Shown here in pieces: positions 22,041 to 33,446 of a DNA stretch of 64,000 nt (within the stretch, counting starts at the first letter, position 1; each line of letters begins with the position of its first letter). A program made the position numbers and the translations under genes. This DNA is from Larix kaempferi (taxonomy: Eukaryota; Streptophyta; Pinopsida; Pinales; Pinaceae): assembly GCA_027924585.1 (NCBI GenBank), contig BSBM01000190.1, positions 1,426,001 through 1,490,000 on the forward strand. Reading direction: 5' to 3'. The notes beneath the pieces were generated by a model. That model was given only the letters and a program-made list of their open reading frames with translations. It did not search any database and was not told where the DNA came from.

Positions 22041-22515
22041 TATAAGTAGTGCATGGGTTTTGACATTCTCTTGCTAAATGTCCTGGTTGAGCACAGTTAT
22101 AGCAAACAATCTAATCTCTTCCTCGTCCTTGGCCAGTGTTACGTCCTCTCCCTCTAAATCCACCACATCCTCTGTATGTTCCTTGATCATACTGCGCATT
22201 TTCATTATTGTTCTGTGTTTCCCCTTAGACTCTATAGACATCATGTTTTCTTTCTATCATAAGGTCATATGCTCTACAGTTGGTATCATCGTGGCCAAAT
22301 GATTTACAAAATGTGTAGTATAGATTCTTTGGTGTCGGTACATACTTATGAAGTAGGTAACAATCCTCTAGGCGATGTCCTCTACATCGGAAAATCTCGC
22401 ACCATGGTCCTTGAGGTTGATTTAATGGATTCGGTGCTCCATTAGCGAGGTAATATCTGAATATAGGACAATGTTCCTTGGAATGTCCTTCTCCTTTACA
22501 TTTAGTACACCAAAC
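22040..22515 (-). pseudogene. gypsy-1 Gag nucleocapsid: five consecutive CCHC zinc-knuckle units
   Basis: In one minus-strand frame five units are read in order: WCTKCKGEGHSKEHC (intact CCHC), WCEIFRCRGHRLEDC (second Cys now Phe), YTFCKSFGHDDTNC (first Cys now Tyr), YKYCKSFDHIIKAC (first Cys now Tyr) and CYNCAQPGHLAREC (intact). The spacing C-x2-C-x4-H-x4-C holds in all five once single substitutions are allowed. Zinc knuckles bind element RNA in the particle. One or two are usual in plant Gag, so five in tandem is notable. Units 3 and 4 share the CKSF-x-H core and look duplicated from one another. Confidence 0.88.
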
Positions 22516-23453
22516 CTCTTCTCTTGCTTATTTTCCTTTCTTCATATCATGTAACTGTAATTTCAGGTTTGCTAACTGTGTCTGTATCTATACCATGCCT
22601 GTGCTAGTTTCTCCTATGGGAGAAGCTTCTAGTTTCATCGCAATTTCTAATGCCTCTATTTGCGAAGAAACCTTTTGTTGCAATGGTAATCTAATGTGGG
22701 GAAACAACACAACTATAAACCATTCTTGATGTTTTGTGGTGCTATGTCAAATCTAACTTGATCCAACAAGACTTTGAATTTCTTATCAAATTCCCACACA
22801 GTCTCATTAGGTTTCTGTTTTATTTATTTTAGCTCTGTAATGCAATGAGATTCTGACTTAGGATTCTTAAATTCCCTAATCAGCGCAGTTCTGATCTCTA
22901 CTAATGTTCTATTCTATCCAACAGAATATTTCATGAACCATGTTAACGCTCTGTCTCTGAATGTGGTGACTAGTTGAGCTTGTTTTATAGCATCACCTTG
23001 TACTTGCTTAACGTTCTAGACAACATCGCAGAGAAGCCAATGTTGCTATGGATATTCTAGATCGGTTCCTTTAAAAACATGTAGCTTTATGTCACTTGCC
23101 ATCCTTCTTCTAGGAGGTATAGGGTTCTGAAACGATGGAGGTACACCACTACTTGGTTGATTCTGAGTGCTTGCTCCTCTATGACTGCTACTACTAGTGT
23201 TATGTAGACTAGTAATATTTCTTTCTTCAACTATAAGTTTCTGTGGAGTGATAGGTTGATAGCCAATGTATCTAGGTTTTGTTTCACTATCATACTAAGC
23301 TTGAGATGGATTTATATCGCTTCCTAACTCAGTTTCTAGGAATGTACGAGGTTCAGCTTTACAAGATCTCTTTCTATTGTTAACTTTGTATATTTTTCCA
23401 CTATGCAAAATACCAATGTCTTCATTTGTATCACTATCTGTGTTTTTGAACAT
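22516..23453 (-). pseudogene. gypsy-1 gag, N-terminal and capsid part
   Basis: The frame starts with ATG at 23,453 and reads MFKNTDSDTNEDIGILHSGK, a Ser-rich linker (LHNTSSSSHRGASTQ), MASDIKLHVFKGTD at about 23,102, then the capsid region: VKQVQGDAIKQAQLVTTFRD, RALTWFMKYSVG, TLVEIRTALIREFKNPKSES, KPNETVWEFDKKFKVLLDQV and LPLQQKVSSQIEALEIAMKL. This is a typical retrotransposon Gag capsid domain followed by the nucleocapsid. About six stops (mostly TAG, with TAA) interrupt it, and one frameshift separates it from the zinc knuckles. Gag forms the virus-like particle. Confidence 0.87.
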
Positions 23454-24420
23454 TATAGACTCAAACCCTAGGAATTTGATTGCATTTTTAAGATACCGTT
23501 TTCAGCTAATAGCATTTTAATGCATAAACTAAAGTTTTTTAGGTACTTACCTCTAAATCCTTGGAAAAATATCCTTCTGAGGCGCTGTACGACTTCAAAG
23601 TGTCAACAAAAAATTCTGTAATATAACCTTCCAATAAGCTATCCAACCAAAATTCTACTGCTCTTGAAATGTGCTTGTCAATCCCTTTGAGCCTCTGAAT
23701 CAACTCTAGATTCCAAACTGTAGGTTCTTTACCTTGAAAGCAGTTTTTTCATTCTACTAACCTCGATATCCACTCATTTATCTCGTTAGCAAAAGATGCA
23801 AAGAGAATTTCAAGCAAGTGAGTGAATATATACCTATGCAACCATTGTTCTATGGTAAGATGCAGATGTTTGTTCTCTTTCTTCGCAAACTCATGTTCGG
23901 TCTGACTTACCTAGTTCTGTATTTATTTATTCTCTGGATTCCACATCAACATGACACATCACCAAATATCAGTTCAAGCATAGTATGAAACCATTGTGAT
24001 GCTCAACTGCATATATATAGCGCGGAAACGGTACCATTATTGGATTACATTCCTTTCTGGGCTGACCCAGGTTCTACGATTAGATTTATAGACCCAACAA
24101 AATACCCCTTTTCATCGGCCCTTTCGGAATCAACCTGCGAACAGGATGAAGTCTCACTCGAGGCGAAGATGGGTGGTTATAGAATCAGGTTTCTGTACTC
24201 GTGGTGATGCGTAGATGTGGAAAGTGACCTCGCAATGTGGTTCTTAGCTTGCATATATTCAACATAATAGTATTGCATATGACTTCGCACTTCGCAGTTG
24301 TCGACAACCTACAAAATTCGTTGAATCACTGTTGTCTTTGCTTTTACAACTACGCATTCATCATACTTAGTGTTCTTCGCAACTTTCATACACATGTGTT
24401 CTGCTTACTTAACATATGAT
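23454..24420 (-). other. gypsy-1 5' untranslated leader (PBS not resolved)
   Basis: About 960 bp between gag and the LTR with no reading frame. A second TATA-like run (GCTATATATATGC on the minus strand near 24,020) and a 12-bp palindrome GTTGTCGACAAC (24,297-24,308) lie here. No clear match to a common PBS adjoins the LTR, so the LTR's inner boundary is approximate. Confidence 0.5.
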
Positions 24421-25200
24421 CTCCATTAACATACATATGAAAGAAAATACATAAACATACTATAACATGAACGCAAAACACATCATAGATTCATACACAT
24501 AACACAGGAATTTACGTGGTTCACCCCCTAGATGGGAGCTACATCCACAAGAACTGTTCTTATATTACTTGGAAGGGGATAACAGTTCCAGTCTGTGCAC
24601 TCAGCTGCAGACTCTTCTCTACAATAGATCTCTATGCACTCAGTTGTAGAGTCTTTTCTATCTTAGACTAGATCAAAACAACAACAACACTATTTTATCG
24701 GAGTAAGATCAACCCTCCCTTATACAAAATTTCCCTTTTTATAGATGTTCCTGAAGGTCACATATTACAATAACTATGGGATAACCCCCATAGTACCCTT
24801 AAACCCAAAAACCCATGGTTCTCCTATTGACCACGCTTTGCTTTAACTTTGCGATAACTTCATTGTCCTTTTGCACCTCTTCTTCTGACTCTGACAGTCG
24901 CAATTCTGACCACTCGGCTCTGACTCTACAATGGCGCGTCCTTTGCACCATTCTGCTTCTTTACTCTCTGCTTATGTAGTTTTCAGTTCGTCGCTTCATC
25001 CTTAACTTCTTCAACTACCTTAGTACTTCGTATTTACTAAGGGGACAGGTCCTTTCCTGTCGACTTCGCCTTGCTCCATACCCTCCTCCTGAGAATTGTG
25101 GATTTTCTTCTCCCAAGACTAGTTGATGTTAGGTCTCACCTAACTGTACTTTGTCATAAAAAATTCCTTCATTTGGGATGCATTTTGGATGCGCCCAACA
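24420..25200 (-). repeat. gypsy-1 5' LTR (about 780 bp; inner end approximate)
   Basis: The outer end (25,200, plus-strand CCCAACA) and the sequence back to 24,709 match the left LTR remnant at 4,633-5,137. A minus-strand TATA box CTATAAAAAG lies at 24,735-24,744, and the phrase TTTACGTGGTTCACCCC (about 24,513), common in R/U5 of plant LTRs, follows it at a sensible distance. Confidence 0.8.
24735..24744 (-). promoter_or_regulatory. gypsy-1 5' LTR TATA box
   Basis: CTATAAAAAG on the minus strand, conserved between both LTRs. Confidence 0.7.
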
Positions 25201-26260
25201 CTTTCCTCACATAGGTGAAACATACCTTATATCCATCATGGAAATGGTGGTCTTCTCGGTGCTAGGCATGCCTAGATTTGCACTATTGTTGGATTCTTTC
25301 CAGATGCTCCTATACCTTGAGATATATCTACCTAATAATATCCATGAACATGAGTGCTCTCTTCTCATCTACTTGTTACTCTGTCTTTCCTTTTGTTTCC
25401 CATATGCCACATCAAATGGTGAAGGAGGTAGATATCCAAAACTAGTATCAAAATAAGACTTGTTGGTGGAGGAATGCAATGCCCAGTTGTATGAATGATG
25501 AATGAAAACCAACTATTCCTCCCATGTCTTTGAATGCTTTCTATTGTGTCCCCTTGGAAGTTGTACCAGTGTCCAATTGAAAACTTGTGTTTTTCCATTG
25601 ACCTGGAATGGGATGTAGTGGATACTTTAGATTGGTATCCTTCCTCTCACAAAGTGTTGTCCATAAGTTACCCAAGAACATGCTATCCTAGTCAAATATA
25701 TTGGAGCTAGGAAAGCCAAAATATATCTAGACATGACTAAAAATAACTTAGTTTCCTCTCATCCAAATATTGTATTTTTGAATGGTGTTAATACACACAT
25801 ACTGCTGAAGTGATCAACCATGAAAAATATATAGCCATGACCTCTACTTGACATGGGAAATCCTCCAACAAATTCCATGGAGATGCTTTCCCAAGGCTTG
25901 CTTGGTACTAATAGTGGTATATACAACCCAAGCTTCCGGTTGCTTGGTTTTATGGTGCTACATAAGACATGAACTTCAACAAAATTTTCCATCTATTCCT
26001 ATGTCTTCATCCAATACGTTTGGTTGTACAAATTTTCCAATGTTTTTGTCACTCTGAAATGTTCAACAATATTGGAAGTGTGAGCTTCTCCCACTAGTTG
26101 AATCCTTCTATCTTGTGGGATGCACAAATTTTCCAATTTATATAGAATCCCATCCTTGAGGTGAAATTCATTCCCCTCCATGTTGGTGATTTATCTCTCC
26201 TTCAAATGCTTGTAGACACACTGAAAACCTACATCTCCCTCATAGTCTTTGTTGAGAAGA
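25201..26260 (-). pseudogene. gypsy-2 integrase
   Basis: On the minus strand this opens with FHLKDGILYKLENLCIPQDR, RIQLVGEAHTSNIVEHFRVT and KTLENLYNQTYW (zinc-binding N-domain with the two His). The core follows with KPWESISMEFVGGFPMSSRG and HGYIFFMVDHFSSMCVLTPF (first catalytic Asp replaced by Glu). Then come FLGNLWTTL and FDTSFGYLPPSPFDVAYGKQ, and the C-terminal linker with HLERIQQ and HREDHHF up to the gypsy-1 junction. Frameshifts and stops are scattered. Known Ty3/gypsy integrases have the same block order. Confidence 0.87.
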
Positions 26261-26294
26261 TCATGAGTGAATGGTTCAAGCTGCATGATTACAC

Positions 26295-26390
26295 ATATGG
26301 CTATAATATTCTTCAGTGGTGACTCATTTCATATGGCTATAATATGGTCTGCTATGGCTATAATATTCTTCAGTGGTGGCTATAATTATT
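26295..26390. repeat. short tandem repeat in gypsy-2
   Basis: ATGGCTATAATATTCTTCAG recurs with intervening partial copies; the core ATGGCTATAATA appears three times within 95 bp. It lies near the point where gag is joined to integrase. Confidence 0.75.
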
Positions 26391-26399
26391 CACCTACTT

Positions 26400-27291
26400 C
26401 CAATTTTTGTTTCCAAACTAAAAACATTCTCCAATGATTTAGGTTCAAGGATATGTATCTCATGTTGAATATTCTCCTTTAAAGTGCCCATAAGGAGATC
26501 CAACAAATTATCTTTTGAAATATTCTTCACTCTAAGGCTTAACTTCTGAAACTGCTTGATGTTCTCTGCAACTAGACCTTTTGTTTTAGATTTATCAACT
26601 AACTAAAGAAAGTGTTTCTATTAATATCGTTATAATGTGCAATCAATTCATCCGTGAATATAGACCAAGAGATAATAGAGTCATTTTTATGGTCACAAAG
26701 CCATTGGCACCATACAAAATGATCAGGATCTAAATATAATGATGCAATAGTTTCCTTTTGCAAAGTTGGCACTTAGTGTAGATAAAATGATTGCTCCATC
26801 TGGAGTATCCATGTTATTGGATCATTGCCATAAAAAAATTTCATGTCAATCTTGGAAATATAGTAGTTCTTTGGACCTGATTTGAAACCGTGATGATGGA
26901 GTATATCATCATATTTTGGGGTCTCAAACCTCTTATTCTCTAATTGTTTTTCAATTTTCTCAATATGTGATTGGAATAAGTCCCCCTTTCCCTCCCTATC
27001 CTCTTCTTAAGTAGATGAATGTGTAGGAAAGCTAAGTCTTATCTCATTTAGTAATATCTTCAAATATTCTAGATCCTCTTATCTATCCACCCCCTTGAGA
27101 TCCTCTTTACTAACCATCTTATTTTCCAAGTTAACTAAATCAACCATTTTCACAATCCATTTCATCATATCTTCCAACTTGGACACCCTAAAAGATATGT
27201 CTTCACTTTCATCGTAGGTCAGGGATAAATCCTCTAGTGGTTTGAGTGGAGTGTGATTTTTTCCACTACTTTTTGGTGGCATTTTGAACAA
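26400..27291 (-). pseudogene. gypsy-2 gag
   Basis: Starts with ATG 27,291 (MFKMPPKSSGKNHTPLKPLE) or ATG 27,282. An acidic N-terminus is followed by KIDMKFFYGNDPITWILQME, SLYLDPDHFVWCQWLC, DELIAHYND, INLKQK and then NIQHEIHILEP-like residues. The pattern of F-x-G-x-D/N-P-x-x-W and a downstream Trp-rich block is that of Ty3/gypsy Gag capsid. Stops and a frameshift are present, and no zinc knuckle is seen, consistent with the deletion that begins after gag. Confidence 0.75.
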
Positions 27292-27932
27292 TATAAATAG
27301 ATATCACACCTTTGGTTCACCTTAAATAGATTCGTCTACTAAAATTTATTCAAATTTAAAATGGCGTACCTTTTTCCAACCCTGATTTGAAGACTATTTG
27401 CTAGTTGACCTTTCAACTGAGGTAAACCTAAAATTTTGGCCCCTATGATTTTGAATTTTAGGCCTATGGTATCCTGATATGTCCTCTTTCCAATGCCTTA
27501 GGTATCATTGAATTTGGATGTTCCAAAAAAAATATTGTGATAGTTTTCTCAACACTTGTTTTTTTGGCCTATTAAGAAGAGAGAGAGTGTACGGCCTACC
27601 ACATGTCCAATATTTTGAGTCTAGTTCTAAAATTTCTACCAAAGGTATTGTGTTCTTTCTTATTTATGATGCAATAGGTTTCACTTAATTTGGATCTTGT
27701 CTGCTCCAGATATAACCATTTTTATTAGAACACTTGTCTTAGACCATTTTTTGGACTAGTCAGAAACCCTAAGTTCACCTATGTATAACCCTGAACCTGT
27801 AATGATTCAGAATTTGAAAATGTTACCATAGATATTTTGGCCTATTTTCTAGATGTGTTCCATGTTTCTCTATTTGAATCTTTGTAAATTTATAGTGAAA
27901 ATTCCAATATGTCTTGTTTTGGAAGCATCCAA

Positions 27933-27944
27933 GCTCTGATACAA
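27933..27944 (-). other. gypsy-2 primer-binding site
   Basis: The minus strand reads TTGTATCAGAGC, two bases from the LTR. It differs by one base from the Met-tRNA PBS TGGTATCAGAGC. Confidence 0.82.
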
Positions 27945-27946
27945 AA

Positions 27947-28315
27947 TGTTAAGCAACAAATTTCCAAAAAGAGCATGAAAAGAGAAGAAATAGACCAGAA
28001 AGAGTAATCCACTCCTTTAATGAAGAAAATAGATGAATATCAAACCTCTTCAAGGGCGCAATATCCTTATACAATGTACTAAGTACACAATACAAGACAA
28101 GACAAGACAAGATGATTCAAATGAGAAGGTATCATTCCTATATATAGGAGACAAAGAGGTATAATTACAACTAATGGACCCAAGATGATATAACAAATAT
28201 AATAATACTAAAAATAACTACAACTAATAGACCCAATATGACATCAATGATATGTAATGAGCCACACTATAAGGGGTAATGTGCCAACATTTAGGGCTTA
28301 ATATATGATATAACA
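27947..28315 (-). repeat. gypsy-2 5' LTR (about 370 bp)
   Basis: Plus-strand start TGTTAAGCAAC adjoins the PBS. The far end is either 28,315 (GATATAACA, which gives a TGTTA/TAACA inverted repeat) or 28,289 (GCCAACA). A TATA box CTATATATAG lies at 28,138-28,147, and an (ACAAG)n run at about 28,092-28,112. Confidence 0.75.
28138..28147 (-). promoter_or_regulatory. gypsy-2 LTR TATA box
   Basis: CTATATATAG, palindromic, roughly 170 bp from the outer LTR end. Confidence 0.5.
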
Positions 28316-30027
28316 ATGTTGACACACAAAATAACTCTTAGAAGGCCATCAATGAATTGGCCACCTAAGAGTTATTGAATCTATAACCTTGTGAACCTTG
28401 AGGTGACTAGAATTCATTCCATATTTGATGTGAATGCAATGTTACAAAAGAAATTTGGAGTAATAATGGGAATGGGATACGATTGGGGAATCCTCAAGAA
28501 GTATATAAGTGGGTATTGTGGGCATTGGAAACCAACCATGATGATTAAGAATAATGTAGTATGTTGTGTGACTAGGTGCCTTGCAAGAACATGAGGGAGT
28601 TGGAGATGAATTGGTTGGTTGATCTACATAAGTGGAAGTATAGACTACTCATTCCTTGCCCCTTAGAAGTTTGACAAGGAACTATAAAATTCCATAAAAG
28701 CTACATGATTATGTGTTATACATGGAATTCACAAATTGTTGAGATAATGCACGGGGAATAGTGATGGAATGATGGAATGATCACAATCTATGGATGAGGA
28801 ACATGAGTTGTTAATGATGAATTAAGCATTAACACTTATTGTTCATATTAATATGAAAGTGATTCGATGGAAATGGGTATGCCATGATAGTGTTTGTCAA
28901 ATGAAACTATATGATACTTTGATACAATAATATATTAAATTTATGTTAACATTATATTTTAAATCACATTATATAATAATTTATTTTAATCTAATATATT
29001 GAAATTTTCTATATCAAAGAGAAATACTACTATCACCATGTTTTTGATGTGGGCATGTAATTATTCATTATATTAATTAAATTTGTTAATGAATAAAATT
29101 AATGAATGTTAATGGTGTGTGGTAATAAACATTTTTTAAAACATATCATCATTAAATCTATAAATAATTATATGACACTCATGCATTATATTTTTTTAAA
29201 TGTAAATTGGAATAAATGCATATTGTTTTGTTCTTAGTGGATGCATAAACATGTGTTGCAATGCTACAATGGTAAGTCATATTGTCAATTAATTGTTATA
29301 TATTAAAGAGAAACATTATTATCATCATGTCTTTGATGTGGGTATGTAATTGTTCATTTTATTATGTCCCCGAAGGGAAGCATATATAGATCGTTCAAAC
29401 CCTATTAATGTGGGCTAGTCTATGTTAACCTATACATTTTTTGTCATTGCCTATAGTTTAGACAAAGATTGGAATATATTTTTTATAACTTAGAATTTTA
29501 AAAATGATTTTTCTTAAATTTGATTGGTTGCAGAACCAAACGTCATCCTCGTTTTTTGGTGCCGAGGACGGGTTGGCGAGTTGACGTAAGGTCCTGCAAA
29601 GAACAGACATGACAGACTGCCATAATTTTTCAAAAAAAATATAAACCCTGGTTGTCATTTAATGTTTCACAGATAAATGTGCCCATCTTTCATTAATGGA
29701 TTCAACGATGGTGATTCCTCTAAGGGCCAAAGCCAGACTTGTGATGCGACATGCAATGATAAGGATGAATCTGCTAAATGTGCCCAGCTTTCATTAGTGA
29801 AACCTCCACACCTCCCCCAGACTAGTTAATGAAAATGAATGTTTTTTTTTAGGTTTTCATGATGGCTCTGCAGGCTTGGGCTGGTAATGGTGCTCGCTGT
29901 GATGAGTATCCCAAATCCCATAACAAGAAGCAAGGTGTGATTCTGCCTTGTGGCACAAGATCTGGGTTTTTGTATGTTTCGTGTAAGCAGGTGAGGTGCA
30001 TTGGGTTGTCCACTACGACAACTTAGC

Positions 30028-30230
30028 AAAGGGTTATTGATTCACCACGCTTGAAATTCCCACTTGAAATTCCTTGTGCAGGCCGCTGTAAACCCTCCAT
30101 GCATCGATTTGTCTTAATTCTGTGAGGTCCGCTGCGTGAGGTTGGCAAAGGGTTATTGCTTTTGGGTCAGATTTACCTGCGTAGGCCGCCGTAAAACCTT
30201 GGTGCATCAATTTGTCTTCTTATTTCTGTC
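30028..30230. repeat. diverged ~118-bp tandem duplication
   Basis: Both copies start GCAAAGGGTTATTG and include AGGCCGC(T/C)GTAAA and TGCATC(G/A)ATTTGTCTT, with changed spacing between. Confidence 0.65.
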
Positions 30231-33075
30231 TGATGTTGGAAGAGGATATTAAACATGCAACCCACTGTCTGCATTTTTCAAATTTTGATGGTTTCGATTG
30301 TTTCACCGCTCATCGAGAGAGTACTTAAAACCATAGAGTTTAGACCTAAAGTATCCTCTCGACCCCAGGTGATCGACCAACATCTTCGAGGCAAGTGATA
30401 CATTGTCAGACCAAGACATAGTATTGTCATAAGAAAAACAACATACGAAGAGCTACCGAAGCAGAGTGCCCATTTTTGTGATATGTAGATTCAATCTCCT
30501 CCTCCTGTCATAGAAGAAGAAAACAGTAGAGATCAGTTCACCTATTGTTCTTGTTTCCAAGTGCGGGTATAATTTTAATTCGGAATGCTGTGAGGGAGAT
30601 TATTGTCATTATGATTTTAAATATCATTGTTATAATGGCTTTAAAGTTTTGCAGAGTGAACTAGTACTTTAAATTCGATTGTGGATTTAAATTTAATTTA
30701 TAATTTTATAGATTGTAGATTTAAATTTAATTTGAGGTTATGCAAAATGTAGATTTTGATTATGGTGTTGTGTCTCAGTACTAATACTCTCACTTAAATT
30801 TAGATTTCTATTGCATGTTTTAGTCTTTTACAGTATGTATTTGAATGGAATGATTTTCCAGATATATCAGAAAGTTGATTAGCATCTCCAATGTTCATAT
30901 ACACTGTTTTTTCTTCGAAGCTTGTGATTTTGTATTTTTTGTATTGTTTGTTTACTAACTGATGATAAATGTTATTGAAAATTAGCAAGGAATCCTTAGT
31001 TATGGAAAGTTAATATAATTCAATTTTCAGTGTTTGAAAAATATTTTCTATTTGAATTTGTATTTGTTACAGTATGAATGTCGTAGATTTTATCTATGCA
31101 ATGGATTATGGACATTGATGACATTTAAAAATCTCTTTCGCGCAACGTTGACTGCTGAGAACTGAGTGCTAGAGGAAGCATTTTTGGCAACTATCATCCG
31201 CCAAAATGGTGTATATCCAGCTGCCAAGATTTAATCGTAAACTGCATCTCTAAATATGCTAAATGAGTTCTAGAATTAACGCTTGTTAGAAGCCATCATG
31301 CCACTTTTAAACTTGATTTTATACATATGCATTCTATTTCCTTCTTTGCAAGGTATGCAGCATACTCAAACAAGTCTATCAAATAGAGATATTCATACAT
31401 AAAGGATTCAGCAATTAAGATGTGCAATTTTCTTTTACCATTGTGAGCTAAATATGGTGTAGACCTGACATCGACGACAAAAATATATCTCATCACAAAA
31501 TAATTCAACGATAAACATCTTAGAAAAATGATTCTAATAATTCAACAATAAACGATTGATGTTGACGATATTTCATAACAAAAAATGATTCTAATTCCAC
31601 CCACTTCTCCACATTATAGAGAACAAAACTACTCTAAAGATCATGATGAGACAAATCATTCTAACTCCATCTCTAAGGGTTAATAGAAAAAACCCTGCAT
31701 CAATGGTGTTGCGAAGTCTCTATGTGCAAAAGCTTCACCCTTCCTCTGAGAATATGGGTAACATTCCTTCAAGCAGACAGAGTGGTCAGGAGAAGGTTAT
31801 CTCTTATTCCTCCTCTAAATAGGTAGTTCCTATAATATATAGAGGTGGTAGGTATAATTGATGAATCTATAAAGTGGCTTATCGATCTAAAATAGGCCTT
31901 TCTTTTGAGGAACGTCTATTCCTTTACCTATTTCTGTGCTTGTAATCACATCTTTGGTAATGTTACCAATGGAGATTAAAACTTTGTTATGATCCCTATA
32001 TTTGACACTTACTGTGTTTAGATCCATTAAACTCCACATATAGAAATCTTATATTAATAACAAATAACCAGGTCAAAGAATTAACATCATGTAACCATCT
32101 AAGCAAATTTAATACCCAACTAGACTCTACGATGATCTTTTGAAGAAGCACCTCTACTTGAGACATTGTTGCTGTGGACACCATCTGTGGAATAGAAACC
32201 CAAAGAAGGTCTTCGAAAAAATTGATCAAATTTCATCTTCCAGTCTTTCATTTGTGGAATGAATGAAATATGAGAAAAGCGAATAAGATCAATCGAAATG
32301 GAAGGGCTTTGAACTTGTAGGTGGGAGATGCAGTTGGGTAGTTGGAGGAATAGATTATCAGTAAAAATAAATAAGAGACGGGGAGGAAGCGTGGTTTTTT
32401 GTTTAATCGTAACAGACAAATGGCCACTGATTATTGTACTGCTCTCACAGCTTTTGAAAAAACGTCTATTCCAATAAGTGAATGGACAATAAGGAAGCTA
32501 GCAGTGGCGTGTGATAATTGGCATTCAAATTGCCTGCGATGGAAAATTTTCCAGCCAGGCATAGTTCCACTCCTTCTCGTTATTTTTTTGTAATTTCCAC
32601 GATCTGGGTCGTTTTAAAATGGGCCAAAACCTCTAGGGGCATAGTTTTGCAGTAAATGGGATGGAATGAAACCCTATTTCAACTCTCTTTGAATGCAATG
32701 GAACCATTTTAAATGCTAGTTAGTTTCTTTTTGAAGTATTGAATTTCATGATATGGATTTATTTCTATATAAAGTGGAGGAGTTTGGATATGTCAAACGT
32801 CCAATTGTTTCTCAGATTCAAATCTGTCAATCCCGGGTTATGACTCTACTTTGATATGGAATCCTCATTCAGGCACACATTTATACTAATATTATTTCAA
32901 AGGAGGATTCTAATACATTGACTACACAGTACCCATGTTCGGGAATTGGGGCATCGACTTTTGAATGACTCCATGTTGTTGCACAATTCAATAATTACAA
33001 GTTTTAAATCCTTTAAGATTTATACATATTATTGATTTGATGGGATAAATGTTAAATAAATAATTTGTCTGATTA

Positions 33076-33171
33076 TTTTGTATATGTGATTGCCAGCTTT
33101 GGATTTTATGAGTGAATTTAATTTTTTGTATATGTGATTGCCAGCTTTGGAGTTTAGGAGTGAATTTAATT
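33076..33171. repeat. 48-bp tandem duplication, nearly identical
   Basis: Two adjacent copies (33,076-33,123 and 33,124-33,171) differ at about three bases. The core is TATATGTGATTGCCAGCTTT. High similarity suggests a recent event compared with other duplications here. Confidence 0.9.
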
Positions 33172-33446
33172 ATTTTTCCTTCAGCTGGCTTGCCATTGGT
33201 CTCAGCCACACTATTCCATAGTGGTATATTGGTGGTGCTGGCCTTGTATATTCTTTTCTGGGTCAAGGTATCTCCCTTAGTTCTCATTTTATTTTCCATC
33301 AGTGCACAGAAACCTGGGTAGGACAGGCATGACAGGATTTATTCCTCACAGAAACGGAAATGCATTCAAGAAACCACGGGATTTATTTCTCAACAGTGCA
33401 TTCAAGAAATGAGAAGCCCAAGAACATACAAGTAGCAACCAACTAA

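Larger units (their letters stand above)
4632..25200 (-). mobile_element. gypsy-1: large Ty3/gypsy element with extra modules, nested and degenerate
   Basis: This element runs on the minus strand from its 5' LTR (about 24,420-25,200) to its 3' LTR (from 5,137 down to 4,632, where copia cuts in). The order is gag with five zinc-knuckle units, protease, a second Gag-like module, RT, RNase H, integrase, a ~985-codon coiled-coil ORF3, LTR. Two foreign insertions split RT: a hAT-like element (11,771-19,450) and an LTR fragment (10,561-11,437). Without insertions it is about 12 kb. Gag-pol carries many stops and frameshifts, so it cannot be mobile. The right flank (25,201 on) is the integrase C-terminus of gypsy-2, so gypsy-1 is the younger of the two. 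Confidence 0.9.
25201..28315 (-). mobile_element. gypsy-2: Ty3/gypsy element, truncated by gypsy-1 and internally deleted
   Basis: The minus strand shows LTR (27,947-28,315), PBS, leader, gag, and then directly the N-terminal domain and core of integrase. Protease, RT and RNase H are missing. The integrase C-terminus breaks off at 25,201, where the gypsy-1 LTR begins. It is the oldest layer of this nest. Confidence 0.87.
28316..33446. other. AT-rich intergenic DNA with small duplications
   Basis: No recognisable protein or RNA gene. A ~68-bp segment containing TTTGATGTGGG(C/T)ATGTAATT occurs at about 29,006-29,075 and 29,297-29,363. A ~110-bp block around AGGCCGC(T/C)GTAAA is repeated at 30,028-30,125 and 30,146-30,230. 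A palindrome-poor, GC-richer patch lies at 29,540-30,240. Other short frames here lack supporting motifs. Confidence 0.6.

Noticed and set aside
28391-28594. 67-codon plus-strand frame just right of gypsy-2
   Set aside because: No domain, AT-biased composition, no paralogue in the window.
32988-33321. Repetitive minus frame (QSWQSHIQ) and hydrophobic plus frame
   Set aside because: Produced by the 48-bp tandem duplication.
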